From NCBI GenBank assembly GCA_965228695.1, contig CBDDIB010000002.1, positions 4,898,001-4,962,000 of the forward strand: a DNA stretch of 64,000 bases, given 5' to 3'. Below the pieces are notes generated by a model. It had not been told where the DNA came from and made no database searches. It saw only the letters and a list, made by a program, of their open reading frames with translations. The translations under genes and the position numbers were made by a program. How positions within the stretch are numbered: position 1 is the first letter of the stretch; each line of letters opens with the position of its first letter. This DNA comes from JAJFJD01 sp965228695. Its GTDB lineage: Bacteria; Pseudomonadota; Alphaproteobacteria; UBA8366. This document shows positions 52,062 through 60,679 of this stretch, piece by piece.

Positions 52062-53501
52062 ATGACTGCGGTGCGACCGCCTGCCGTTGCCGGTTTCTTC
52101 TATCCGGCCGATGCGGAGACGTTGACCCGGGACGTCGATGGATACCTGTCGGCGCGTCCCGTGCCGTCTGTCCCCGCGCCGAAGGCCGTCATCGTTCCCC
52201 ATGCCGGCTATGTCTATTCCGCCGCCGTCGCCGGCCCTGCATTCGCCCAGATACGCCAAGCCGCCGACCGCATCCGGCGCGTCATCCTGCTTGGTCCCGG
52301 CCATCGCGTGGCGATTCCCGGCGTGGCCGCGCCGACCGCGGACGCCTTTCAAACACCGCTGGGAACGATACGGCTGGATCGCCCGTCGATCCAAGCCATC
52401 GACGGGCTGCCCTATGTCGAACAGCGCGACGACGCGCACCGCGAGGAGCACTGCCTCGAGGTGCAGTTGCCCTTCCTGCAACGCGTGCTCGGCGACTTCA
52501 CGCTCGTCCCGTTGGTCGTCGGCGGCGCAAGCCCGGAACAAATCGCCACCGTTCTCGACCGTCTCTGGGGCGGGCCGGAGACACTGATCGTCATCAGCTC
52601 GGACCTGAGCCACTACCACGACTACGACACCGCACAGGAAATGGACGGAAAGGCCGCGGAGGCGATCGAAACGCTTTCCCCCGACAACCTGTCGGCGGAC
52701 CAGGCCTGCGGCCGTCTGCCGATCGCGGGGATGCTGCTGAGCGCGCAGCGCCACAACCTCTCTGTCGATCGTCTGGTTCTGCGCAATTCCGGCGACACCG
52801 GCGGCCCGAAAGACCGGGTGGTCGGGTACGGATCCTGGGCTTTCCACGAAACCGGTTCGGCGGCCGCGCGTCCGGCCGGCGACCGGCGGGTCGATCCGCA
52901 AGCGCAAATCCTGCCGCATGCCAAACGGCTGCTGCGGAGCGCCTCATCGACACTGCGTTACGCCGTCCGATACGGAAAAGCCCCCCGGGTTGATCTGTCG
53001 AAAGTACCCGATCCGCTTCGCCCGGCCGCCGCGACATTCGTAACCTTGAAACACGGATCCAAGCTGCGCGGCTGTATCGGCACGGTCGAACCACGGCGGC
53101 CCCTTGTGGTCGATGTCGTGGAGAACGCGTTCGGCGCGGGTTTCAAGGATCCGCGATTCCCACCGCTCACCTACGACGAGCTAACCGACCTCAGCATCTC
53201 GATCTCCCTGATATCGCCGATACAACGGATCGAATTCACCGACGAGGATGACCTTGTTGGTCAGCTTCGGCGCCCGAATGACGGCCTCTTGATTCAATCC
53301 GGGAATGAGCGCGGCCTGTTCCTGCCGCAAGTCTGGATCGACCTTCAGGACCCGCGGGAATTCCTCGACCATCTCAAGAAGAAAGCGAATATCAACCGGC
53401 CGCTTCGCTCCTCCGAGGACCAGGCATCGCGCTTCATGGCGCGGCCGCTCGGCACGGTAGTCTTGAACGCCGCGAAACGCCGGATAAAGACCGCGTCCTA
53501 G
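52062..53501 (+). CDS. fused AmmeMemoRadiSam protein B-A (MEMO1-AMMECR1)
   Basis: These 479 residues start after GGAGG. Residues 1-265 are the MEMO1 domain: VPHAGYVYS (His47), LGPGHRV (His81) and SSDLSHYHDY (His184) supply the metal ligands of the dioxygenase-like fold, and ACGRLPIAGML the conserved Cys217. Residues about 285-479 are AMMECR1, with KLRGCIGTVEPRRPL (the conserved LRGCIG loop) and LPQVW. Human AMMECR1 and MEMO1 lack agreed biochemical roles. Their fusion in one chain and divergence from a radical SAM gene show that the three act together; what they modify is unknown. Confidence 0.92.
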   Translation: MTAVRPPAVAGFFYPADAETLTRDVDGYLSARPVPSVPAPKAVIVPHAGYVYSAAVAGPAFAQIRQAADRIRRVILLGPGHRVAIPGVAAPTADAFQTPLGTIRLDRPSIQAIDGLPYVEQRDDAHREEHCLEVQLPFLQRVLGDFTLVPLVVGGASPEQIATVLDRLWGGPETLIVISSDLSHYHDYDTAQEMDGKAAEAIETLSPDNLSADQACGRLPIAGMLLSAQRHNLSVDRLVLRNSGDTGGPKDRVVGYGSWAFHETGSAAARPAGDRRVDPQAQILPHAKRLLRSASSTLRYAVRYGKAPRVDLSKVPDPLRPAAATFVTLKHGSKLRGCIGTVEPRRPLVVDVVENAFGAGFKDPRFPPLTYDELTDLSISISLISPIQRIEFTDEDDLVGQLRRPNDGLLIQSGNERGLFLPQVWIDLQDPREFLDHLKKKANINRPLRSSEDQASRFMARPLGTVVLNAAKRRIKTAS

Positions 53502-53618
53502 ATAAAGCTTTGACGCCGCTCCGGGCCTCCCTATGATCGCGTCGTCAATCGGGCAGGATATCCAGATGAAAACGCGAACCTACCGCCAATCGACGGCAAC
53601 CGCCGTCGGGAGACTCGG

Positions 53619-54389
53619 ATGACCGATCGGGCGGCGCTTCTCGCCGAGATCGAACAGGCGGCCTTGCAAGCCGGTAATGTGATCCTCGAGATTTACGATA
53701 CCGACTTCGATGTGGACCAGAAGGCCGACGATTCCCCGGTTACCGAAGCCGACGTCAAAGCCGAGGCGGTCATCCTGAAGGCGCTTCAAGCCCTTACACC
53801 CGATATCCCCATCGTCGCCGAGGAAGAGGCGGCCGCCGGCAAGACACCCGATGTCGAAGACGCCTTCTGGCTGGTCGATCCGCTGGACGGCACGCGGGAA
53901 TTCCTGAACCGCAACGGCGAGTTCACGGTGAATATCGCCCTCGTTCGCAACGGCGAACCGGTCCTGGGAGTCGTTCATGCCCCTGCCCGTGACGTCACCT
54001 ATTCCGGAATCGTGGGCGGCGGCGCCACGATCCGGGACGGCAACGGCACACCCGAGGCCATCACCGTCCGGACCCCACCCGAGGCCGGACTGACCATTGC
54101 CTCGAGCCGGCGGCATGGCAGCGACTTCGAGCTGGAGAGTTTCCTGGAGGACTACACCGTCGCCGACCGAATAATCTGCGGCAGTTCGCTCAAGTTCTGC
54201 CTCGTCGCGGCAGGTGACGCCGATCTGTACGCGCGTTTCGGGCCGACGATGGAATGGGATACCGCCGCCGGACACGCCGTGCTGGCCGCTGCGGGGGGCA
54301 AAGTCACGACGACCGACGGCGATGCCTTCGAATATGGCAAGAACGGTTTTCGAAATCCCGGCTTTATCGCCTGGGGCGGTCTTCGCTAG
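53619..54389 (+). CDS. cysQ: 3'(2'),5'-bisphosphate nucleotidase CysQ
   Basis: This 256-residue inositol-monophosphatase-fold enzyme has EEEAAAGK, WLVDPLDGTREFLNRNGEFTVNIALV (metal ligands DPLDGT) and MEWDTAAGHAVLAAAGG. It dephosphorylates PAP, a by-product of sulfate assimilation, and has GGGAG seven bases before the start. It ends overlapping the convergent methyltransferase by four bases. No sulfate-assimilation genes are nearby. Confidence 0.93.
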   Translation: MTDRAALLAEIEQAALQAGNVILEIYDTDFDVDQKADDSPVTEADVKAEAVILKALQALTPDIPIVAEEEAAAGKTPDVEDAFWLVDPLDGTREFLNRNGEFTVNIALVRNGEPVLGVVHAPARDVTYSGIVGGGATIRDGNGTPEAITVRTPPEAGLTIASSRRHGSDFELESFLEDYTVADRIICGSSLKFCLVAAGDADLYARFGPTMEWDTAAGHAVLAAAGGKVTTTDGDAFEYGKNGFRNPGFIAWGGLR

Positions 54390-55243
54390 GCGGTAGAGCC
54401 GACACGATCGGCCTCGGCGGCCTCCCAGCCCAGAATGACGCGTTTGCGGTCCGGTCCCCAGCGATAGCCGGTGATTGCGCCTGTGCTGCGAATAACGCGA
54501 TGGCAGGGCACGATCCACGACACCGGGTTCAGGGCCACGGCCCCGGCAACGGCGCGGGCGCCTTGCGGTTTCCCCAAATGCTTGGCCAGCCGCTCGTAGC
54601 TGACGACCGCGCCGGGCGGGATACGCAACAGTGCTTCCCAGACCTTGGTCTGGAAGGGTGTGCCGCGCAGCACCAGATGTAGCTTGTCACCGCCGCTCCC
54701 GAACGCGGCGGCGGCATAGGCCGCGGTCTTCGAAGGCTCTTCGACGATGGTCGCCTGACCCCACCGGGACAATAAATCCTCTTCCGTCGCCCGCCGGCCC
54801 TCATTCAGGACGAAGGCGAGACCGCAGAGACCGCGGTCCGTGGCCACCAACAGGCAATCGCCGAACGGGCTGTCGTGCCAACCGTAGGACAGCGTGAGCC
54901 CCGTCCCCATCGCCTTCCATTCGCCGGGGGTCATCGCTTCGTGGGTAATGAACAAATCGTGCAAACGGCTCGGTCCCGACAGGCCCGCGTCGTAGGCCGC
55001 ATCGAGAACGCTATCGCTCGCCGCGAGCCGTTCCTTGGCATGCGACAGGGTGAGGTACTGCAGGAACTTCTTGGGGCTGACCCCGACCCACCGCGAGAAC
55101 AGGCGCTGGAAGTGATACTCGCTGAGCCCCGCTTCCGAAGCCGCGAGGGCGAGGCTGGGCTGTTCGACATAATGATCGGCAAGCCAATGGATGGCCTGCT
55201 CGATCCGTTCGTAGGTTTTCTGGTCGGTGATTTCAGTCATCAT
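54386..55243 (-). CDS. AraC-type HTH / methylated-DNA-protein-cysteine methyltransferase fusion
   Basis: These 285 residues combine an N-terminal AraC DNA-binding domain (about residues 10-110, SLALAASEAGLSEYHFQRLFSRWVGVSP) with an O6-alkylguanine methyltransferase domain carrying VPCHRVI (Cys247). Ada itself has an extra N-terminal zinc-Cys phosphotriester sensor, which is absent here, so this is the shorter Ada-like repair regulator. Two adjacent ATGs stand at the start. It repairs methylated bases and probably activates its own or related genes. Confidence 0.92.
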   Translation of the reverse strand: MMTEITDQKTYERIEQAIHWLADHYVEQPSLALAASEAGLSEYHFQRLFSRWVGVSPKKFLQYLTLSHAKERLAASDSVLDAAYDAGLSGPSRLHDLFITHEAMTPGEWKAMGTGLTLSYGWHDSPFGDCLLVATDRGLCGLAFVLNEGRRATEEDLLSRWGQATIVEEPSKTAAYAAAAFGSGGDKLHLVLRGTPFQTKVWEALLRIPPGAVVSYERLAKHLGKPQGARAVAGAVALNPVSWIVPCHRVIRSTGAITGYRWGPDRKRVILGWEAAEADRVGSTA

Positions 55244-55299
55244 GGCGCCAGCTTACGGACAATGGCCGGCACGCCGCCACCCGAATCTTGCGGCGTTTT

Positions 55300-55782
55300 T
55301 TATGACGCGAGATCAAGCTGATAAAAGACCGCATCATGGGCCGGATTGTTGTAGTAGGCCGGCGTTTCGACCCACCCTAACCGCTGATACAGGGCGTCGG
55401 CGGCCGGCATCCGCGACTGCAGCGTGTCGAGCCGCAACCGGCGATACCCCAAGTCGCGCGCCGCATCGGTTATCTCTGCGACAAGCGTGTTGCCCAGCCC
55501 GGTCCGCCGATAGGGCGGCCGGACGAACAAGCGCTTGATTTCGCCCTCCCCGGCGGCGGCCAGCGGCCGAAGGCCGACACAGCCGGCGGCATCGGCACCA
55601 TCCATCGCCAGCAGCAGGCGGCCGCGCGGCGGTCCGTAGACGGATGAAAAATTCGCCATTTCCTGGTCGAATCCCTGGAAACAAAGATCGACATCGAGCC
55701 AGGCGGCATATTCGTGGACAAGCTGACGCGCTCGTATGAAATCGGCATCGGTTTCCGCGATTCTAATGACCAACATCGCCAT
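55300..55782 (-). CDS. GNAT-family N-acetyltransferase
   Basis: This 160-residue protein has the acetyl-CoA-binding motif A: GEIKRLFVRPPYRRTGLGNTLVAEITDAARDLGYRRLRLDT, with the R/Q-x-x-G-x-G/A turn read as RRTGLG, and then LYQRLGWVETPAYYNNPAHDAVF. The substrate is not visible. The gene lies 18 bases after the stop of the PhzF gene, in the same direction. Confidence 0.9.
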   Translation of the reverse strand: MAMLVIRIAETDADFIRARQLVHEYAAWLDVDLCFQGFDQEMANFSSVYGPPRGRLLLAMDGADAAGCVGLRPLAAAGEGEIKRLFVRPPYRRTGLGNTLVAEITDAARDLGYRRLRLDTLQSRMPAADALYQRLGWVETPAYYNNPAHDAVFYQLDLAS

Positions 55783-55800
55783 TTCCTGGATCCGCCCCGC

Positions 55801-56586
55801 TTAAACGTAGATCGTGCCCTTCATATACAAGGCCGCGTGACCGCCGATTTCAACCCGCTCGCCCCGATACCGGCAGAACAACTCGCCGCCACGGGCCGAA
55901 ATCTGCCGGGCGTGCAGCTCCGTCTTGTCGAGTCGCTTCGCCCAATACGGAATAAGCGTGCAATGCGCGGAGCCGGTCACGGGATCTTCCGGAATGCCCA
56001 TTCGAGGGGCGAAGAACCGGGATACGAAATCGCAGTCATCGCCCGGCGCGGTGACGATCAACCCATGCAAGTCCAATCCGGCGACTCGGGCCATATCCGG
56101 CCGTAGATCCCGAACGCGCGCTTCGGTCTCGAACACCGCAAACCCGTCGCGCGCCCGCAGCATTTCCGCCGGCGCCGCGCCCAGGGCCCACGCCACGTCC
56201 CCAAGTCCGCTGACCTGTTCCGGCGCGCGGGACGGAAAATCCATCAAAAGCCGATCTTTCGCGCGCTGAACGACGAGGGAATCGCCGAGCTTGCTGCGAA
56301 ACCGAACGTCGCGGCGGCACGGCTCCAATTCGGTGAAAATGACATACGCCGTCGCGAGTGTCGGATGCCCGGCTAAATCAATCTCCGCCACCGGCGTGAA
56401 CCAGCGGATGTCGTAGTGATCATCGTTCCGGAGGAAGAAGGCGGTTTCCGAGAGATTATTCTCCGCGGCGATGTTTTGCATGGTCTCGGTGGGAAGCCAG
56501 TCGTCGAGCGGACACACCGCCGCAGGGTTCCCCGCGAAGACATGGTCTGCGAAGGCGTCCACCTGATAGATCGGTATCTCGGTCAT
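55801..56586 (-). CDS. PhzF-family isomerase
   Basis: This 261-residue diaminopimelate-epimerase-fold protein opens IYQVDAFADHVFAGNPAAVCPLDDWLP and has the catalytic-Glu loop ENNLSETAFF, with FFAPRMGIPEDPVTGSAHCTLIPYWAKRL at its second half (DPVTGSAH). The namesake isomerises DHHA in phenazine synthesis, but most family members, including this one without other phz genes, have unknown substrates. AGGAGG precedes the ATG. It is followed by a GNAT gene, perhaps forming a small operon. Confidence 0.92.
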   Translation of the reverse strand: MTEIPIYQVDAFADHVFAGNPAAVCPLDDWLPTETMQNIAAENNLSETAFFLRNDDHYDIRWFTPVAEIDLAGHPTLATAYVIFTELEPCRRDVRFRSKLGDSLVVQRAKDRLLMDFPSRAPEQVSGLGDVAWALGAAPAEMLRARDGFAVFETEARVRDLRPDMARVAGLDLHGLIVTAPGDDCDFVSRFFAPRMGIPEDPVTGSAHCTLIPYWAKRLDKTELHARQISARGGELFCRYRGERVEIGGHAALYMKGTIYV

Positions 56587-56635
56587 TCCATCCTCCTATC
56601 ATCGGCCCCTTTTCCGCCGACGATCCGTTATTCGG

Positions 56636-56866
56636 TTATTTCTGCCAGAACCATTTCCGGGTTTCGCGTTCGACATCCGACGCGCTGACCCCAATGTCAC
56701 GCAACATGCGGTCGCCGAGCGCCGCCAACTGTCGCCGCTGCCTGGACCGCTCCTGCCAGGTCTGAAGCAGATCGGACACGCCGACAATCCGTTCGGAGAT
56801 CTTCGACCCAAGATCGCCGATGGCCAATCTTGGTTCAATTTCAGGACATTTCGATATTGCACCCAT
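56636..56866 (-). CDS. DUF1127-family small protein
   Basis: This 76-residue protein carries the short DUF1127/YjiS pattern LLQTWQERSRQRRQLAALGDRMLRDIGVSASDVERETRKWFWQK, an Arg-rich helix-turn-helix-like motif common in alphaproteobacteria; DUF1127 proteins have been tied to RNA binding and phosphate/nitrogen responses. GAGGA lies before the ATG. It is divergent from the MocR regulator gene, sharing a 93-bp AT-rich region. Confidence 0.85.
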   Translation of the reverse strand: MGAISKCPEIEPRLAIGDLGSKISERIVGVSDLLQTWQERSRQRRQLAALGDRMLRDIGVSASDVERETRKWFWQK

Positions 56867-56948
56867 TCTTCGTCCTCAAACTCAAGTAATATAGCGATGT
56901 TCGGTGTGAAATTGCTTTTATGCTTGTGTAAATTGGGTGTCAATTCGT

Positions 56949-56969
56949 ATATTGTCACCATGACAATAT
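56949..56969. promoter_or_regulatory. 21-bp palindrome overlapping the MocR start codon
   Basis: Arms ATATTGTCA (56949-56957) and TGACAATAT (56961-56969) are exact complements around CCA. The ATG at 56960 lies inside, so a regulator bound here would block translation initiation or elongation by RNA polymerase of its own gene. MocR proteins typically bind such inverted repeats near their own promoters. No ribosome site precedes the ATG, so the mRNA may be leaderless. Confidence 0.6.
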
Positions 56970-58348
56970 GGAAACCCTCGCTCGAAGAGTATGCGGGCCC
57001 GAAGTACCGGGCGATTTCTCAATCCATCGCCGCCGATATTGCCGAAGGGCGCCTGGCGTCCGGCGAACGATTACCGCCGCAGCGCGAATTGGCTTGGGCG
57101 CTCGGCGTCACCGTCGGCACGGTCAGCCGGGCCTATGCGGACGCAGAACGTGCCGGGCTGGTCAAGGGCGAGGTCGGGCGCGGCACCTATGTGATGCGCC
57201 CCGGCTACCGGCATCAGCACCCCGTGCATGCGGAGCCCGAGCCCGGGCTAATCGACCTCACCTTCGCCTTCCCCCCGCCCGGCGCCGAAGAGGAGCACCA
57301 ACTTGCCGAAACACTGCGGGAGATGTCGTCCGATCCGAACAGCGGCGCATTGCTCGATTACCAACCGAACGCCGGGACCGAACGCCAACGCGCGGCAGGG
57401 GCGCAATGGATAGCGCAGGTGGGGCTCGACGTCACGCCCCAGCAGGTAGTGCAGACCGCCGGGGCGCAGCATGCGATCCTCGTGGCGTTAAGCGCTTTGA
57501 CCCGGCCGGGCGATCGTGTCGTGTCCGAATGTCTGACCTACTCCGGCGTCAAATCCGTCGCCGCGACGCTTGGGCTGCGGCTCGACGGGCTGACGATGGA
57601 CGAGAGCGGCGTGATCCCGGGCGCCTTCGAAGACGCCTGCCGGGACGGGCAGGTTCGTGTGCTCTACTGTATCCCGACCGGCCAGAACCCGACCACGGCC
57701 GTGATGCCGGTCGAGCGTCGCGAGGAGATCGCCGACATTGCCCGCCGCCATGACGTGAGCATTATCGAAGATGACATCCTCGCCTATCTGTTCGACGCCC
57801 CGCCGCCACCCGTTGCGAGCTTCGCGCCGGAGCGGAGCTACTACATCACGAGCCTTTCGAAGACGATCGCACCAGGTTTGAGGGTCGGGTATGTCGCCGC
57901 ACCCGCCGCGATGAACGACCGGTTGTCCGCTGCCATTTGGGCGACCTGCTGGACCGCGACCCCGATTACCACCGAGATTGCCGCACGCTGGATCGAGAGC
58001 GGTGCTGCGGAACGCATCCTCGACGGCCGGAAACGCGAGATCCAGGCGCGGAAAGCGATGTGTGATGAAATTCTGCCGGTCGATGGAAAGATGATCCGAA
58101 GCGGCCCGATCCATCTCTGGCTGCAACTTCCGGATCCCTGGCGCGCCAACGATTTCGCCACCGAGGCGCGGCGCCGTCATGTTGCCGTCACCCCCGCCGA
58201 AAGTTTCGCCGTCGGCCGCAACAGCACGCCGCATGCGGTCAGGATTTGCTTCGGCATGCCGCGCACGCGTGACGAGCTTAGGACCGGCCTGGAGACGATT
58301 TCGAATATGCTGGCGGATCCGGCCTGCGCCGGGGCGTCCTTCGCCTAA
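56960..58348 (+). CDS. MocR/PdxR-type GntR regulator with aminotransferase domain
   Basis: This 462-residue protein has an N-terminal winged helix (about residues 15-80, ERLPPQRELAWALGVTVGTVSRAYADAERAGLV) and a C-terminal class I aminotransferase fold with Lys301 (TSLSKTIAPGLRVGY) for PLP. These regulators sense PLP, GABA or D-alanyl-D-alanine and usually control neighbouring genes; DUF1127/PhzF/GNAT genes lie divergently and are candidate targets. The ATG at 56960 lies within a palindrome. The open frame reaches back to 56897 but that part is not conserved. Confidence 0.92.
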   Translation: MTIWKPSLEEYAGPKYRAISQSIAADIAEGRLASGERLPPQRELAWALGVTVGTVSRAYADAERAGLVKGEVGRGTYVMRPGYRHQHPVHAEPEPGLIDLTFAFPPPGAEEEHQLAETLREMSSDPNSGALLDYQPNAGTERQRAAGAQWIAQVGLDVTPQQVVQTAGAQHAILVALSALTRPGDRVVSECLTYSGVKSVAATLGLRLDGLTMDESGVIPGAFEDACRDGQVRVLYCIPTGQNPTTAVMPVERREEIADIARRHDVSIIEDDILAYLFDAPPPPVASFAPERSYYITSLSKTIAPGLRVGYVAAPAAMNDRLSAAIWATCWTATPITTEIAARWIESGAAERILDGRKREIQARKAMCDEILPVDGKMIRSGPIHLWLQLPDPWRANDFATEARRRHVAVTPAESFAVGRNSTPHAVRICFGMPRTRDELRTGLETISNMLADPACAGASFA

Positions 58349-59166
58349 CCGTCGAACGGCGCGACCGTATGCCCGTGATTGAGCGGCCCGTGCCCAGTGC
58401 CGAGCCCCGGCGCGGTGGCGATGGCGACACGGACATAGGCGCGGGCGCGGCGCACCGCTTCCGTCAACGCCATTCCCTGCGCCAGCCCGGCGGCGATTGC
58501 CGACGCCAGCGTACAGCCGGTGCCATGGGTGTGCGGCGTGTCGATGCGGGTATCCGGAAAGGTCTCGACCGCACCGTCACGAAACAACACATCGGTGACC
58601 CGATCGCCCGGCAGATGCCCGCCCTTCACCAGCACGGCCGCCGGCCCGAGCCCGGCAATCGCCTGCGCCGCCGCCGCCATGGCGTCCACATCGCCGATTG
58701 AGGCCCCGCAGAGCGCTTCGGCTTCCGGGATGTTCGGGGTCAACACCGCCGCCATCGGCAGCAGGCGCGCCTTCAGCGCGGACATGGCGGCATCCTCGAG
58801 CAGGGAATGCCCGCCCTTGGCGAACATGACCGGATCGACCACCAATGGAATTGCCGGCGCAACCTCGGCAATCGTGTCGGCGACGGTCTCGATGACCGCC
58901 GCGTTGTGCAGCATTCCGGTCTTCAGCGCATCCGCGCCGAGATCGTCCAACACCAGGCGCATTTGCTGGGCGATGAAGGCCGGGTCGACGCCCATCACAT
59001 CGAACACGCCTTGGGTGTTCTGCGCGGTCAACGCGGTCACCGCCGTCATCGCGAAACCACCGAGTGCGGTGACTGTCTTGAGATCGGCTTGGATGCCCGC
59101 GCCGCCGCCGGAATCCGATCCGGCGACAATCAGGACGCGGGCCGATTGCGTGGACGTTTCAGTCAC
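58345..59166 (-). CDS. thiD: hydroxymethylpyrimidine/phosphomethylpyrimidine kinase
   Basis: This 273-residue ribokinase-fold enzyme of thiamine synthesis has GSDSGGGAGIQADLKT at the N-terminus, VVDPVMFAKGG, LTPNIPEAEAL, and the anion-hole loop HGTGCTLASAIAAGLAQG with its catalytic Cys. It starts with GTG overlapping the glmM stop (GTGA), so it is translationally coupled to glmM. It ends overlapping the MocR gene tail by four bases, convergently. Confidence 0.95.
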   Translation of the reverse strand: MTETSTQSARVLIVAGSDSGGGAGIQADLKTVTALGGFAMTAVTALTAQNTQGVFDVMGVDPAFIAQQMRLVLDDLGADALKTGMLHNAAVIETVADTIAEVAPAIPLVVDPVMFAKGGHSLLEDAAMSALKARLLPMAAVLTPNIPEAEALCGASIGDVDAMAAAAQAIAGLGPAAVLVKGGHLPGDRVTDVLFRDGAVETFPDTRIDTPHTHGTGCTLASAIAAGLAQGMALTEAVRRARAYVRVAIATAPGLGTGHGPLNHGHTVAPFDG

Positions 59167-60509
59167 GAGGCCGCGGTGCGTTTGATCGTATCCACGATGT
59201 TGCCGACCACGGAATCGACCAATGCGGGATCGTCGCCTTCGGCCATCACCCGGATAACCGGTTCCGTGCCCGAAGGCCGGATCACCAATCGCCCGCCGTC
59301 ACCCAACTGGGTCTCGCCTTCCGCGATGGCGGCCTTGACCGGTTCCGCGTCGAGCGGCGCGCCGCCGTTGAATTTCACATTGCGCAGAAGCTGCGGTACC
59401 GGCTCGAACACGCGGCAGACCTCACTGACCGGACGCTCTTGTTGGGCGACCACCGCCAGGACCTGCAGCGCCGCGATCAGCGCGTCGCCAGTGGTCACAT
59501 AGTCGTTCAGGATGATGTGGCCCGACTGCTCGCCGCCCACGTTGAAATCATGCCGGCGCATATGTTCAACAACATACCGGTCACCGACCGGCGTGCGCAC
59601 GAGATCCAACCCGACCGTGCCGAGAAACCGCTCGAACCCGAGGTTCGACATCACGGTACCGACCACGCCGCCGCCGTTCAGCCGGCCCTGCTGATGCCAG
59701 TTCGAGGCGATCAGCGCCATTAATTGGTCGCCGTCCAGGCGCTGCCCATTTTCGTCGGCGATGATCAGACGGTCTGCATCCCCATCCAGGGCGATACCGA
59801 TATGCGCGCCATGCGCCACGACCTGTTCGCACATATGCGATGGATCGGTGGCGCCGCATTTCTTGTTGATGTTCAGCCCGTCCGGCTGCACTGCGATGGG
59901 AACGACTTCCGCGCCTAACTCCCAAAACACGCTGGGCGCGACCCGATAGGCGGCGCCGTTCGCACAATCGACGACGATCTTGAGGCCATCGAGCCGCATG
60001 CCGCGTGGGAAAGATTGTTTGACGAATTCGACATACCGCCCCGGCGCATCTTCCATGCGGCGCGCCCGGCCGAGGCCCGACGATCCGGCGAGCGTGAAGT
60101 CGCCGTTTTCCATCAAAGCCTCGATCTCCGATTCGTCCTCGTCCGACAGCTTGTACCCGTCGGGGCCGAACAGCTTGATGCCGTTGTCCTGATAGAGGTT
60201 ATGCGACGCGGAGATCACCACGCCGAGGTCCGCCCGGAGCGATCGGGTCAGCATCGCCACCGCCGGGGTCGGCATCGGCCCGACCAGCGCTACGTCCATG
60301 CCCATTCCGACGAAACCCGCGGTCAGCGCCGGTTCCAACATATAGCCGGACAGCCGTGTGTCCTTGCCGATAACGACGGTGTGGCGATGGTCGCCGCGCT
60401 TGAACCGTTCCGCCGCGGCCATCGCAAGGCGCAGAACCGTTTGCGGCGTAATGGGTTCTTCGTTGGCTAATCCGCGGACACCGTCCGTGCCGAAGAACTT
60501 GCGGCTCAT
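59163..60509 (-). CDS. glmM: phosphoglucosamine mutase
   Basis: These 448 residues start at the ATG with GGAGGAGG just upstream. The phosphoserine site is Ser102 in VVISASHNLYQDNGIKLFG, followed by the DGDADR metal loop (IALDGDADRLI) and GGEQSGHII. It converts glucosamine-6-phosphate to the 1-phosphate for UDP-GlcNAc and hence peptidoglycan and LPS. The tilS-ftsH-glmM-thiD order in one direction is usual in alphaproteobacteria. Confidence 0.96.
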   Translation of the reverse strand: MSRKFFGTDGVRGLANEEPITPQTVLRLAMAAAERFKRGDHRHTVVIGKDTRLSGYMLEPALTAGFVGMGMDVALVGPMPTPAVAMLTRSLRADLGVVISASHNLYQDNGIKLFGPDGYKLSDEDESEIEALMENGDFTLAGSSGLGRARRMEDAPGRYVEFVKQSFPRGMRLDGLKIVVDCANGAAYRVAPSVFWELGAEVVPIAVQPDGLNINKKCGATDPSHMCEQVVAHGAHIGIALDGDADRLIIADENGQRLDGDQLMALIASNWHQQGRLNGGGVVGTVMSNLGFERFLGTVGLDLVRTPVGDRYVVEHMRRHDFNVGGEQSGHIILNDYVTTGDALIAALQVLAVVAQQERPVSEVCRVFEPVPQLLRNVKFNGGAPLDAEPVKAAIAEGETQLGDGGRLVIRPSGTEPVIRVMAEGDDPALVDSVVGNIVDTIKRTAAS

Positions 60510-60635
60510 GACCTCCTCCACCTTAATCCCGCCGTCGCGGCGCAAAACGGCGATGCGGATACCGGTAGACGGACCGCAGCGCCGAAATACGGCTGATTGC
60601 GCTGTTTAACGGGGAAATTGGGCGCTGACAAGGCA

Positions 60636-60662
60636 ACGGCCCGCCGATTTTCTCAGCGGGCC
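60636..60662 (-). terminator. hairpin between ftsH and glmM, weak terminator or attenuator
   Basis: CGGCCCGC (60636-60643) pairs exactly with GCGGGCCG (60655-60662) around an 11-base loop. On the minus strand it comes 18 bases after the ftsH stop, but no T run follows, so it may lower rather than stop read-through into glmM. Confidence 0.4.
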
Positions 60663-60679
60663 GTCAACCGTCAGCCGTG

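Noticed and set aside
55801..56586. Phenazine biosynthesis locus on the basis of PhzF
   Set aside because: No other phz genes are present; PhzF-family proteins are common and mostly of unknown function.
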